Source: Ophiodon elongatus (Eukaryota > Chordata > Actinopteri > Perciformes > Hexagrammidae). Taken from it: 64,000 bases of DNA. Positions 11,101 to 20,800 of this stretch are shown in pieces. Below the pieces are notes generated by a model. It was not told the origin of the DNA. It searched no databases and saw nothing but the letters and a program-made list of their open reading frames with translations. Made by a program: the position numbers and the translations under genes. Numbering within the stretch: the first letter of the stretch is position 1; each line of letters begins with the position of its first letter. Location of the stretch: assembly GCA_016806645.1 (NCBI GenBank), contig JACSYO010000697.1, positions 310,001 to 374,000 on the forward strand, in the 5' to 3' direction.

Positions 11101-12541
11101 TAGGGACTTGTTTCCTTGGAAGTGGGGTGGTTTTCTGAAGCGCTGCATCATGAAGAAGACCACAAGCTGTACTGTTTTCACTGTACTTCCATACCAAACA
11201 TAGGCATCCAGGTGGCTCTTTCCGACTATCTGATCTCCAATCAGGTAGGTGTTGTGTGATGAGGAGATGAAGTAATTGCTGAGAGGCTGGTCCATGTTTT
11301 GGTACACAGACGTGTGGGCCTGGTCGAACACGCAGCAGTCTTTGGACTCCATGTACCTGAGGAATCCTTCAAATGTCATGGACCTACTTTCTCTGGCTGG
11401 AAGACGAGGAAGGAGCAGAGTAACACTGTCAGTGACAGTTATTATTAAATCAAGATGCAGTCAAGAGAAAGTGACATTTAAAAACACAATAAGTAGGTTG
11501 GATTTAGTGTGGGGTTATAAAACTAGTCCAATTGAATATTCAGTCCAAAAGATGAGCAACCTAAATAAAACATCCAGTTCTTTGATTAAAAAGTCAAAGG
11601 TGTAAGACTGCGTACACACAAACACAAAACGAGAGAAGTAAAATTCAACTCCCAGGGAACCCTGCTGTAAGAAACATCCAATCACTGATCTTAAAATGGA
11701 CCCTTTTTCAAGTCAGATAGTTTGGCTTGTGGTAGCAGGAAAAGCACAAGTGTAATTGATAACATTAAAAACAACTGCATTCCATTTACATCCAGGGTCC
11801 TGGTCTTGTGCATGTCGGCTCACTGTCACAGCTAACTGGGACACTCGATGGTACTGCCCCATCGTTAACAACATTTGTTTCACCTGTGCCTTTTCCTCTA
11901 TGACAAGTCAAAAAGTATGGTGCTGTTAAAAGAAAACAACTTCTGTATTCAGGTAGTCTCAAATAAATATAGTATGCAGTGTAATTATGCTACATTACAG
12001 GTGTTAGAAAAGCTGAAAACTGCTCTTCAAAAACTCCTCAAAGACCATGAAGTGAAGAAAAGTGAGGACAGACTAGTTGTCAGTCTTGTGTTTTCTCTGT
12101 TTTGCTGTTTGTAAGGCTGTACACTGAGCCCGAGACAACATCTGGTCTATTAGTCCACTGATGTGCCTCAGTCTTACATTTTCCTTCTGTCATTTCAACC
12201 CCCCTGCCTCACAGCAAATCACTTTGTCAGCCTGGGACCACTGGAGTTAAAGCCCTGGCTTCTGTTTTAACTAAATTAGTGTAATTACGTGATTAGTCCT
12301 TAAATAGTAGAGGGTTTTCTTTACCCATAGTAATGAGCAGCAAGCAGCCTGACATGGTACGCAGCTCTCTCTTCACTTACCTGTGTCTTCAATCTCATAT
12401 CTATCAATCAAACTCTCTGCCGTCTCTTCATTTGCTGTGAGCTCCATCTGTTCTTTGTGGAGGAACCTGAGGAGGGCGCAGGCAGGCAAAATGGTCTGCC
12501 CCGAGGCGTAGCTTTGGTGCAGTTGCTGGATTTCAGCTCTC
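1797..12541 (-). CDS. plcz1: Phospholipase C zeta-like gene (nine visible coding exons, both ends incomplete)
   Basis: PI-specific phospholipase C hydrolyses PIP2 to IP3 and diacylglycerol; the zeta form is the sperm factor that starts egg calcium oscillations in mammals. Nine exons join in one consistent frame (12541-12381, 11396-11195, 8992-8848, 8571-8419, 6798-6607, 6503-6347, 5320-5210, 3780-3608, 1923-1797), about 473 codons, all with GT-AG borders and matching phases. Order: last EF-hand part, X domain (SSSHNTYL, CRCLEIDCWDG, YHGYTL, SLENHC), X-Y linker, Y domain (ALSDLVVYT, LSRIYPAG, GGCGYVLKP), start of C2 (VISGSNLP). From the known PLC-delta1 structure, both catalytic histidines, the calcium ligands and the Ser/Arg/Tyr phosphate contacts are present, so an active enzyme is expected. 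Details such as RYMESKDC and HSFSHSR favour zeta over delta1, delta3 and delta4. No PH domain exon was seen, which also fits zeta. The first EF-hand exons and the end of C2 are missing from view. Confidence 0.88.
1924..3607 (-). other. plcz1 intron, no gene seen
   Basis: This is intron between the last Y-domain exon and the C2 exon. It contains a short GT repeat at 2664-2689 and a 13-base A run near 2852. No other feature was recognised. Confidence 0.7.
2664..2689. repeat. (GT)n microsatellite
   Basis: Short uninterrupted GT run inside a plcz1 intron. Confidence 0.95.
3608..3780 (-). CDS. plcz1: plcz1 exon: end of Y domain
   Basis: The exon completes a split Val codon and reads ALNFQSLGLSMDLNDGRFQD, NGGCGYVLKPTVLM and a variable tail ending HLLLK, which leads into C2. 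This matches PLC zeta (ALNFQTPGLPMDLQNGKFLDNGGSGYILKP). Acceptor TGTTGCAG|TGGCTC, donor CTCAAG|GTACAG; 173 bases, leaving phase 0. Confidence 0.92.
3781..5209 (-). other. plcz1 intron, no gene seen
   Basis: Intron between the two central Y-domain exons. It contains a G-rich tract near 4730-4741 and the GT repeat (CA on the transcript) at 5118-5174. No open frame with recognisable protein character was found. Confidence 0.7.
5118..5174. repeat. (GT)n microsatellite, CA repeat in plcz1 transcript
   Basis: GT run of about 28 units with one GC interruption. On the plcz1 transcript it reads as CA and begins about 35 bases after the 5' splice site at 5209. CA repeats at such positions are known hnRNP L binding sites in mammals; whether this one acts so is inference. 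Confidence 0.96.
5210..5320 (-). CDS. plcz1: plcz1 exon: Y domain, inositol-binding segment
   Basis: It encodes DFVQHNQKFLSRIYPAGSRT and then SSSNYNPQEFWNVGSQL. The Arg and Tyr of SRIYP correspond to the substrate contacts Arg549 and Tyr551 of PLC-delta1. QEFWN is the zeta-like form (delta1 has VEMWN). Acceptor CGGCAG|ATTTTG, donor CAGCTCG|GTGAGTC. An odd point is GSQ where nearly all relatives have GCQ. A long CA repeat (transcript sense) begins about 35 bases into the following intron. Confidence 0.92.
5321..6346 (-). other. plcz1 intron, no gene seen
   Basis: Intron inside the Y domain, mostly unique sequence. A 113-codon open frame at 5864-6205 on the opposite strand has no recognisable domain. 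Confidence 0.65.
6347..6503 (-). CDS. plcz1: plcz1 exon: start of Y catalytic domain
   Basis: It reads KKKVAVAEALSDLVVYTRSV, then KFHSFSHSRDSQNYYENTSM and AEKKAHKLAKAS. ALSDLVVYT and HSFSHSR match the zeta form closely (ALSDLVIYT, KSFQHSR). The Ser of SMAE aligns with the phosphate-contacting Ser522 of PLC-delta1. The three leading lysines continue the basic part of the linker. The acceptor (TGAGTAG|AAG) has a weak pyrimidine tract, so this border is the least certain; the donor CCTCAG|GTAAAA is clear. The short intron to the preceding exon is 103 bases. Confidence 0.87.
6607..6798 (-). CDS. plcz1: plcz1 exon: last X strand and the charged X-Y linker
   Basis: The exon opens DLKYKILIKNKKLKAHIE, which contains the two lysines (KNKK) that contact the inositol phosphates in PLC-delta1. 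It then enters a linker of about 26 residues, mostly Glu and Asp, followed by a Lys/Arg-rich part (RTKAKFWSPRKAGSKMK). The acidic part is coded by a nearly pure GAG/GAA/GAT run, seen as TCC/TTC triplets at about 6660-6715 on the plus strand, a slippage-prone coding repeat. Sixty-four codons, phase 0; acceptor AAACCAG|GACCTG, donor ATGAAA|GTAAGT. Confidence 0.88.
6799..8418 (-). other. plcz1 intron between X domain and linker exon
   Basis: Unique AT-rich intron sequence; no repeat or exon recognised. Open frames here are short and composition-like. Confidence 0.65.
8419..8571 (-). CDS. plcz1: plcz1 exon: end of X domain
   Basis: Fifty-one codons in phase 0 begin VSAYPVILSLENHCSQEQQEVMS and continue to LPSPN. 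The Glu of SLENHC is the fourth calcium ligand in PLC-delta1. Acceptor CTTGACAG|GTGTCT; donor CCCCAAT|GTAAGA. The exon break after LPSPN falls where X-domain exons of related PLC genes end (LPSPE). Confidence 0.92.
8848..8992 (-). CDS. plcz1: plcz1 exon: X domain centre with calcium ligands
   Basis: It reads ALRKGCRCLEIDCWDGPDVEPIVYHGYTLTTKILFKDVITTVEQHAFE. The Glu and Asp of CLEIDCWDG are calcium ligands, and the His of YHGYTL is the second catalytic histidine (by homology with PLC-delta1). The acceptor GGCGCAG|CGCTCTG and donor TTCGAG|GTAACAG keep frame, with 145 bases, one completing the split Cys codon and 48 whole codons. This is among the most conserved parts of any eukaryotic PLC, so the family assignment is very secure. 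Confidence 0.93.
8993..11194 (-). other. plcz1 intron inside X domain, with one interspersed repeat
   Basis: The intron splits the Cys codon before ALRKGCRC. It carries an interspersed element at about 9990-10375 with an internal tandem amplification. A 113-codon frame at 9361-9702 on the plus strand is not recognisable. Confidence 0.65.
9990..10375. repeat. Interspersed fish repeat with tandem GACATGAGAG/TATGCTAAGCTAAGC units
   Basis: It starts with AATTAGCTTAGTTTAGCAT and includes TATGCTAAGCTAAGCTAAC, ACAGACATGAGAGTAGTATC, CATCTGACTCTTATAAAGAA and AAGCAAATAGGTGTATTTAC. These motifs in this order are a repeat widespread in percomorph genomes. Inside it a unit of about 67 bases occurs three times between 10141 and 10325. 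Confidence 0.78.
11195..11396 (-). CDS. plcz1: plcz1 exon: start of X catalytic domain
   Basis: The exon begins (G)CC AGA GAA and encodes ARESRSMTFEGFLRYMESKD, followed by the X-domain signature QPLSNYFISSSHNTYLIGDQ. The His-Asn of SSSHNTYL corresponds to the first catalytic histidine and a calcium-ligand asparagine of PLC-delta1. Acceptor TCTTCCAG|CCAGAG and donor TATGTTTG|GTATGG are visible. The final codon (TG+C, Cys) is split with the next exon. RYMESKDC resembles the mammalian zeta RYMDSREC more than the delta forms (MYLLS...). Confidence 0.9.
11397..12380 (-). other. plcz1 intron between EF-hand and X-domain exons
   Basis: No plcz1 exon is needed or seen here. On the opposite strand at 11998-12090 a short frame reads VLEKLKTALQKLLKDHEVKK, a helix-like stretch without known context. 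Confidence 0.6.
12381..12541 (-). CDS. plcz1: plcz1 exon: last part of EF-hand region
   Basis: The exon reads (x)RAEIQQLHQSYASG...LLRFLHKEQMEL...SLIDRYEIEDT, which aligns with the stretch before the X domain in PLC zeta and delta (REEI...FLTQEQ...IIQKYEP). The 3' border GACACAG|GTAAGTG is a strong donor. I chose the acceptor CCTTCCTCCAG|GAGAGC because it has a pyrimidine tract and makes RAEI start where family members do. The exon enters with one base of a split codon and leaves with one base (G). A more 5' acceptor or an in-frame ATG at 12570-12568 is possible. Confidence 0.8.
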
Positions 12542-15500
12542 CTGGAGGAAGGGGCCTTGCCTTTCTTCATCCTGCCCTGCACACAATCATTATAGCCTCT
12601 TAAGCCCTTGTCGTCAATCCTGGGAAGTTAGTCTTAAGTTTTTCTGTGAAACTTCCAACATGCAATTCTGAGAAGAGAATGTGGCTACTCATAATTTATT
12701 AAAGGCTTGTGTTTGTCTGCAAGGCTGAATATCCGTCACGATAGTGTTAGAAGGAAGAAAGTGTTGAATTTAGGTCCTTTCAAAGCATAGTACTTCAGAT
12801 TATTCTTTACGTTGTCATCTTGTAGATATTTCAAACACTTTCAAAGACACAGCACATCACTTGCTCTCTAAAAATATACAGGAAAAAGTGAATAAAATGT
12901 CAACTCGTAGATGTATCCCAGCTTTTACCTGAGCTCGATGTTGAAATACTACTTTTTCAAACTCAGCATGAGAGAGAATGAAAGAGAAGTCAGGGTCTTT
13001 CACTCTGCACAAAGTTCTCCCATCCTCTCACACAGCATCCTCCTCTCCTCTGTGCATCTCTTACTTCTTTAAAATACTAAGGCAACGTCTGTGTGACTTT
13101 CTCATTTTAGTCCCTCTCCTCTCCTTGTCATTCCTCTCAGTCAGTGAGACCAAAGTGTCTGTGACTTTCCCTAGCTTTGTGTGTGTGTCTCCCTCCATAC
13201 CTTTCATCTCTCAGACATATCCCTATGCCAGTGTTGTCACTGGGTACCCTGCAGTGGGCCGGCCTCCCGTTGCATCTGTCGCCTCAGCGTGAGCAACATA
13301 AAGCAACCAGCTCTGCTATCACCTTCATTAACCTTTTATTCCATTGCAGCAACTGTTTCTAAACCAGGAGATCACTTTTAGAATGCTGTATTATTTCTAA
13401 TAATTGGCTATTAACTCAAGAAAAGTCACCAATCTGACATTAAGATGTGGATAAATCTAAATCTCACATTTACTTCACCAATATTCAATCATTGTCAACG
13501 AGGAGGGAATCAGCTAGCTAGATGCAACTCCAGTGGGACTGAGTCAAGTGTTTCTTGGAAACTCAATAAGATATCATGTAAACAACAGCCTACCTCAGAT
13601 ATTGATGGTCTCTGGGTCCCTGTAGTATAGATATTTAGGAACAGGATACCAGTTCAAAACTGTCTGATTTTTCAGCAGGTTTCTGGGGAAGTACACAAAG
13701 TTGTTGCCATAGAGACAAAACATTCCGATTCTAAGGACAGTGAAGATCATATATACCAGAGGAAGATTCAAACTCACTCTGTCTGTCTCCTCTAATTATT
13801 TCAGATTTGAGTGGTGGACTTGGTTGTGAAATACAGACAGAATAGAGTATGTGAAGAGAGAACCTTTGCCTTCATGTTCATGCATGGTGAAAACTCGGTC
13901 TTGGGGTGAGTGAAGAGTCTTTCCCTTTCAATTCTTTTGTCATTGTATAACAATGTGATTCGAAGGGGAACCGCACAGCCTAACACAGTGGTCAAATATA
14001 TTTGATACCACATATATCCTACAGAAGTCAACACTGGTTGTTACCACTGTGGAGGTTGTGTTTTCAGTTCTGTTTGATTGCTCTCAAAAGGGACTTAAAA
14101 TAAACATTGTTTGCCTTACGTATAAAAACTCACATTTTGGCTCATCATTTCCGAATTGCAAAATGTAAAAGTTAAACTCTGCCATTTTGAACATTTTGCA
14201 AAGCTGTTTTTTGTTTTTTCGGCATCAAAACATCCTGTTCTTAACAAACTTGGTACAATTCCAACAGCCTCAGCTGTACTTTGATTTTTGTGCTTGTTAG
14301 CAAATGTAAGCATGCTAAATTAAGATGGTGACCATGGTAAAAATGAAACCTGATTAACATCAGCATGTTAACATTTGTCACTGTGAGCATGTTAGCATGC
14401 TGCTATAAGCACCAATGTGCCTAAGCATAGCCTTGTAGAATCGTTATTAATTCTCTGGTTCATTTATAATAGTATTTGGTTGACAGGTGTGGTCTATTTG
14501 ACATAAACTGCTATAACGTTAACTCCTAAATGACCTGTGTAATCCCCTAAATTTAAATGAGAGAAGAATACATCTAAACTCTAAGTTATTTTACCGAATG
14601 TTATGGTGTTTCTTCTGTAAATGGTGCGACTGCAATATGATGAATGAAATGTCCATAACTTAGTGGTCATGAGTTTGACCAGCCTGAAATTTAGCATTTA
14701 GCTTTGTCCAGCAACATTTCTGGACAGGATAAAGTGATTCTCCAAAAATCTGGGCCACCATTGGCCAATCAGCATATTACTGAAAATGCAGGTTAAAACT
14801 TATTTAATTTAAAAACAATCAGTTTAGAGGATCATAATGCAGATGTTTGAGCTCTTTGAGTGCTCTTTATTTTGCTGATCTGGTCAAAATGACCTCTTAC
14901 TTGTAATTTCCAGCATGGTAAAGCATCTCCAATGTCTGCACTGAGCTGCTGTCTGAATACATCATGCAAATAACTGTCTGTAGTCGACGGAGCACCAGAG
15001 ATTCATTTCAATGGCACTAATTTCGTGGAATAAAGTCCACCATCTCAAAAATGTCAAAACCACAGAGGGCAAAAAAATGTGTGAACGCATCATGAAAACT
15101 CATCTATGCAACAGTCAGTGAAGCTTAGAGAACATTTCCACTGATTCTGTGTTGGTTGTTTTAGCAAGTTTGACAGGAGCTTCCTCCCTGGTTGTCTGTG
15201 TAAATCTGAATGTTATTGGTGTGTCGTGAATCACTGGTGCACAACAATAGTCATTGCCTAGTCGTCGTCCAGCAGAGTCATTCCTGTCTGCACCAGGCTG
15301 TAATGGCTCGGCCTTGGGCCTGTCAGAACCATCGGGCATACGAGTTTGATGTGATAATTCCCAGGCAGTGAACATGAAGCCCTGTATATGGCCCCCGTCT
15401 CTGCATCACTGCACCCCCCTCTCCACGGTCGGTTAGTTGGACTCATCTGGAAGCAGAGTATGCTTGTGAATGTAGCTGTCGGTTTTTGCTTCTGCACTCA

Positions 15501-15800
15501 TGTGCATCTGTGCATATTGGAGAGGTCGATGGTAAATAAAAGATCAGCAGTCCGTACGTGTGTTTGTGTGTGTGCGTCGACATTGCACATGTGGAGCTCA
15601 GATGAACCCGCGCGCTGCAGCACCGTCACTGCAGCTCGTTGTGGGAAAATCGGATCACTTTGCTTCGTATCACATTGTGATTTACATCAAGGTTTTATCT
15701 TTATCCGGGTTTAATGCTGTGGCAAGCCAGAGTCAAAACCGCACCTGCTCAGATGCTTAAGATGTGAAGAGCTGAGACTTGTGCTCCGGTTTGAAATGTG
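12542..15800. other. Region 5' of plcz1, early EF-hand exons not located
   Basis: The first EF-hand exons and the plcz1 promoter should lie here or further right, but I could not find a frame matching the family N-terminus. A partial interspersed repeat lies at 14270-14450. Everything else looks unique. Confidence 0.5.
14270..14450. repeat. Interspersed repeat with ATGTTAGCATGC core, partial copy 2
   Basis: Shows GTTAGCAAATGTAAGCATGC, AACATCAGCATGTTAACATT, TGTGAGCATGTTAGCATGCT and GCACCAATGTGCCTAAGCAT. It is the same family and orientation as the copy at 1065-1462 but covers only its second half. Confidence 0.75.
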
Positions 15801-17757
15801 ACTCTGTACTTGAATAAGGAGGTGGGGGGGAACCACGTTTCCTTTTGACAATGTATTCCCAGCTGGATTTCCTCTGGCTCATTTGGTATTCATTGGCCCG
15901 TTGGAGCTTTGCGTCAGACAGCAGAATGCCAGGGGTAATGCTTGATTTCAGGGGATAACTAGAGAGGTGAGGAGCTGTGAGCTCTGGCATACAGCACGTG
16001 ATTGTATGGGTAATAAACTTGTTGCTCATCATCTCACAACCCTGTGCCCTTAAAGATATATTAATTTCCTAGCATGGAGCAAGGAAATGTAATGTCTAGC
16101 CTTTCCCAGTCTTGTAGGAGGAGGTCAAAGTGGATGGTTTGGCATATAAAACACATGATATTCTGAAGATGTGTTCAGTATTTTTCAAATGCAGAGTATT
16201 TGCTTCAACAAATATGTTATATTTGACCCGGTCTGTTCCTCACCTGTAGCATACGTTTAAAATAGTGTAGCGGCTGTAAAGTAGAATGGATTCTTTTATA
16301 AACCGAACACGCACACACACACACACAATTGCATGGTGGCAGAGTTAATTACCAACTGGGTGAGGAAGATGATAGTGATGGGCCCATTATTATGAACAAT
16401 TGCTTTATTTGGATCTCTCCTCTTCCCTCTTCCTTGGGGTTGTAGCACAACTTTGTCATCAGGAAATCCCAAGCTTGCTTTAGTTTAGAGAAACTGCTCA
16501 AAGCACAACCAGGAAAAGTAGGGAAAACATTTCTAACTGTAAAATAATAATAAATAACTAGAAGGCTGTGGAATCGAGATTAATCAAAATTCATGGCTGC
16601 TTAGTATTCTTGCTATTCCATTCCAGAGATATTGCTATAGCCCAGAGCAAATGGCCATCTGTTGATGAAATTCACCATCCAGCAGCATGCATGTTGTTCA
16701 GGCATCGGAGTCATCATTCTCTGACAGTGCTGGTGTGTTGAGAGGGGTTAGGCATTTGGTTATTAGGAGAGATCCCAGCCAAGGGAAATCAGTGAGTCAA
16801 AGCAGCAGGCAGCGATGTTCATTTGTTATTCAGCTCAGAATGGAGACAATGATACAGATATGTATGCATCCTAAGGAATGTTTTACATTTATGATACATG
16901 CATACATGCATACTGTATTCAAGAGTGTAAATGTTGTGATGGATCCTCCACATCCAGCTCTCGTTCCACTGACAGAGTTTGACATAAGCAGCAGAAATCC
17001 TCAGCTCTGTAAATACAGCGGATGCAGATTGAAGGGCATTATTACTGCAGATCTCAAACAATGCTACCAGTCTCTCATTTATGTCTGTTCCTATCGCTTT
17101 AAAATCTTTTGGTGGGAGACATGGAGAAATGTTTAAAAGCTGACAGAGCGAACTTTCTGATGTAATGTCATGCTCTTTTCTCATTATGTTACTTTACAAT
17201 TTGTCAAAAGACTCTTAAGCCACTTAAATTGAGCTAAATATAATGAATTGGCCGACTCTTTGTATGGCTTATGCAGAGTATAGTTATAATTAGAAAGCAC
17301 TACTATGAAGAGTGCTAATTTAATTACTACTATTACAAATCATAGCATAATTGTCAAACTTTTGCTGACTGCTGTTTTAATTATAGCTGGTTCCAGCCAA
17401 TGTGCAGTGATCCCTGGCAAATTACATATCCCCTCTCTGTCCCAGTCTACTTTGTCCATCCATTTTCTGTGCCATCCTGCCCCATAATAGCCATGGCAGA
17501 TTAATTGGTGTCTCTTAGCATCGCTGACTGCCAGGAGTGATATGAGGGAAGTGCGTCCACCTGACAGAGAAAATTGGACCATTTAGCTTTCTATCATGGT
17601 TCACACAGCTTCGCCATCCTTCCCAAATAATTTATGTGGCCATATTAATCTAAATAGAGCTAAGCATCAAAATGTGGCTCCCACCCTCTATTAGACAACT
17701 TGGACTCAGTACAGGATGAAAGAACCGATAGTGTTTGGGGTACGTCAATTAGGCATC

Positions 17758-17854
<97 letters not shown>

Positions 17855-20800
17855 TCCACTGCCCTGTGGATGCAGGCCATTTCTGGCAAAGACAGAACTG
17901 GATACTCTGGCAGTTCATCAGCCAACCATCATCATATCATTAAAAGATGGAGAGCTCTCTTAACCACTCACAGTAGCAACAAACTGCCAAAGCTCACATA
18001 CATATCGGACCCTGATTCTATGAAAAAAGAAGCCTGATTCAGCTTGTAAGTCCCATTACTGGGAGTAAGAGGCTCTAAACATGCAGCTTTGGCATGAATG
18101 AGTATTAAGTTCTGCATAGCCTCTTGAGCCGTCAATGGAGGTTTTAGGGCCACGGGTCATATTTTTGCACGGGCAAACTGTGCAAGGCATGGCTTTATGA
18201 GGTAATAGTTTCTTGAGTGATGTCTGTCCTTCATAATGCAGTATGGGTTGTTTGGTGAATCGATATTCTACTAAATGAGAAGAGAATTAGGAGCTGTATC
18301 TCGTAGTCAAGTAGCACTCTGCAATGTTGGTGCCCATTACATGATTTGTGCCACCCACAGTCCACCTTTTTGGAGTGAGTAAACACAGCATAGTGCAAGG
18401 CTTGCTTGTGTCTTGTGCTACTTTTTTTGGCAGAGGCGCATGCCGTACACATACATACAGTATAATGCAATGTGAAAAGGTTGCTTCGCTAGTATGATCC
18501 AACTGAGAATCATCACCCTAGGCTGATCTCTGTGCATTACGAAAAAAGTCTCTAAAACAAGCTTATTTAAGTCCCAGAAACAGAAAATATTAATAGCATA
18601 TTTAAAAGAGCCTCTCTCGAGCTCTAGGCCCCGCAAATCATGCAGGACATCATGTCAAAGGCACACGCCTACATACAATTCATAGTGTGAATATCTTGGA
18701 CGAAATCGTCTCAGTAATATTATCTAAATCATTATTGAGATGAGATTAACATCTTTACTAACTTAAATAACTAAATTCACATTACCACTCTCATCACTTT
18801 TATGAGGGCCATTCCTCAGCCGTTTGAATTATTCATCATGATACAGGATTAAATTGGCTATCATCTCCTCTCTGTTCACAGATACTCTGCCCTTAGGTTT
18901 GTTAAGCTTCAGCATCATTCTCAGAAAAAGAAAGTGTTGACACCAGAGTGAAAAGGTGTGACACGCAGACACTCTGCATTTATGCTCTCTGACAGCCTGT
19001 CAGAAAGTCCACAACAGGAGGAAACAAGACTTTCCTCTCTGCCGGTGAACTATTACATAGGAGTCGGGCAAAATTCAAACTGATATGGGAAGTATTCATG
19101 TCAGAAACGCCCTGAAGCAGTGTTGGAGTGGGAGATTGCAAGGCATCAGCAGTACACAAGGAAGATCATCTGTATGTATGACACAGCACAGGCCAGTGAC
19201 AGGAAAAGCAAGGTAAATGTGACCTTGTACATCAGTATCTACTGTGTTAAGTGGACATCTGCTTCATATCTGAAATGTAGCTACAATGAGAACAACTGGC
19301 GTCAAGGGGCTAATTAGAGGACGTCACCCGTGTGTCTGCAGCTCTCTCAAGTATACTTCTGTCTGGGTTCATTGTGATCCAGCTTACTGCTACTCTTCTA
19401 ATCTAGTACAGTGTTTAGTACAGATTTCTTCTTTAAAGTTACTTTCCTGCTCACGCTGAATCTGAATAAAAAGCTACGGACCATTCTTCAGTTCTCCACT
19501 CCTCATTAGATTTTCATAAATTCGCTGTGTTTTCCCGTTTCCATCAATCAACCAGTAAACAGAATATTCGTGACCACCTGTGCTGTCCCACCCTCAGAAA
19601 GAGCAATCTGTGAAAAAGTATGAAAAAGCAATTCGCCTCTGTGTTTGAATTTGTGGTAGCCTGTTATTATTAATTCTGGGGAAAGGAAAAACATTTGTCT
19701 TCCATGAGTTGATGTGAAAAAGTAAGGTGTTTACATCTGCTAAACAATGAAGAAATCTGGACTCCGTGTGGGCTGGTGACACTGTGAGCTCTACAATTCT
19801 GGCTCCACCGTTCCTCACTCAGGAGGCTGTACTAATTAATCAGTTGCTTGGCAACATCTGGCAAGGGTATGATTTATGGCAAACAGTCTAAACACCTGTT
19901 ATGCTGAGACAGGAATGGGTGGAGGTTGAATTATTGTGCAGCCCATCAGGCCCTCTCACACTGTCTACGTATCTGGCAGTCAAATGAAGTTTGACTAGGA
20001 CATTTACATATTTAGGCTTCCTTTGCTCTGGATTTGAGCAGCTGATTTGGTTTCTATTGTAAATGAACACAATAGCCTCAAGGATGTTTCAACTCCAGTT
20101 TTATTTTTACATTTTTCCCCATCATCACTTCATTAGATTACACTCCCTTGATTGTTAAATGAAAAGCGTGCAAAACATTTATGCTGGTACGGCTAAGATA
20201 AATAGAGGCTTTGTGGCTTCATAAATGTTTCCCTCACTTCCTCATTAATCCCACGCATCATATTCAAACAAAGCTTAACTACAAAGCAAAGATTTCCAGA
20301 GGGTACCTCCAATTATTGTCCTGTTTTCCGCAAAATTCTCTCGTAGCTTGCTTGTACCTGCAGGGACATGGCAGTCATCCAGGGAACCGTGTTGTCTCAC
20401 ATTTTGCAGACTGTTCCCCTGACATCTGTCTGTTTGTAAGAAAATAAATATAGTCTGTGACCTCTGCATGGCACTTACCCAGCTCATTCCAAACAATAGG
20501 CTCTTCACCTGTAGTTTTGACATGCACGTCACCTCACAGAGACCTCAGAGCGACACATCGCTGAATCTGTCAGGTGATCCCCGGCTTTTTCTTCCTGTTT
20601 CTATATTAAGCTTGGTGTGTGTCTTAACAGTGATTTTTATTCCTTAACGTCTAAATTTGCATTTCTTTGAATGTGCCTTTCTGTTCTGTCTCCCGCTACA
20701 TCCCCGTAAACAGAATATCTTCACTTTCTCACGGAGGACCTTTTGCTTAGCCGGGATGGAGCGCTGTACGCTGCAGTCTGTCTCCCTGAGCTCAGAGGAA

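Noticed and set aside
1797..12541. Calling the PLC gene plcd1, plcd3 or plcd4
   Set aside because: No PH exon was seen, and RYMESKDC, ALSDLVVYT, HSFSHSR, QEFWN and the shortened C2 loop all lean to zeta, as does the plekha5 neighbour. The delta family remains the second choice.
12924..12975. Possible plcz1 EF-hand exon ending AEFEKVVFQHRAQ before GTAAAAG on the minus strand
   Set aside because: It ends in phase 0 whereas the next exon needs a phase-2 partner, and the frame giving phase 2 hits a TAG; the sequence also does not align with the EF-hand.
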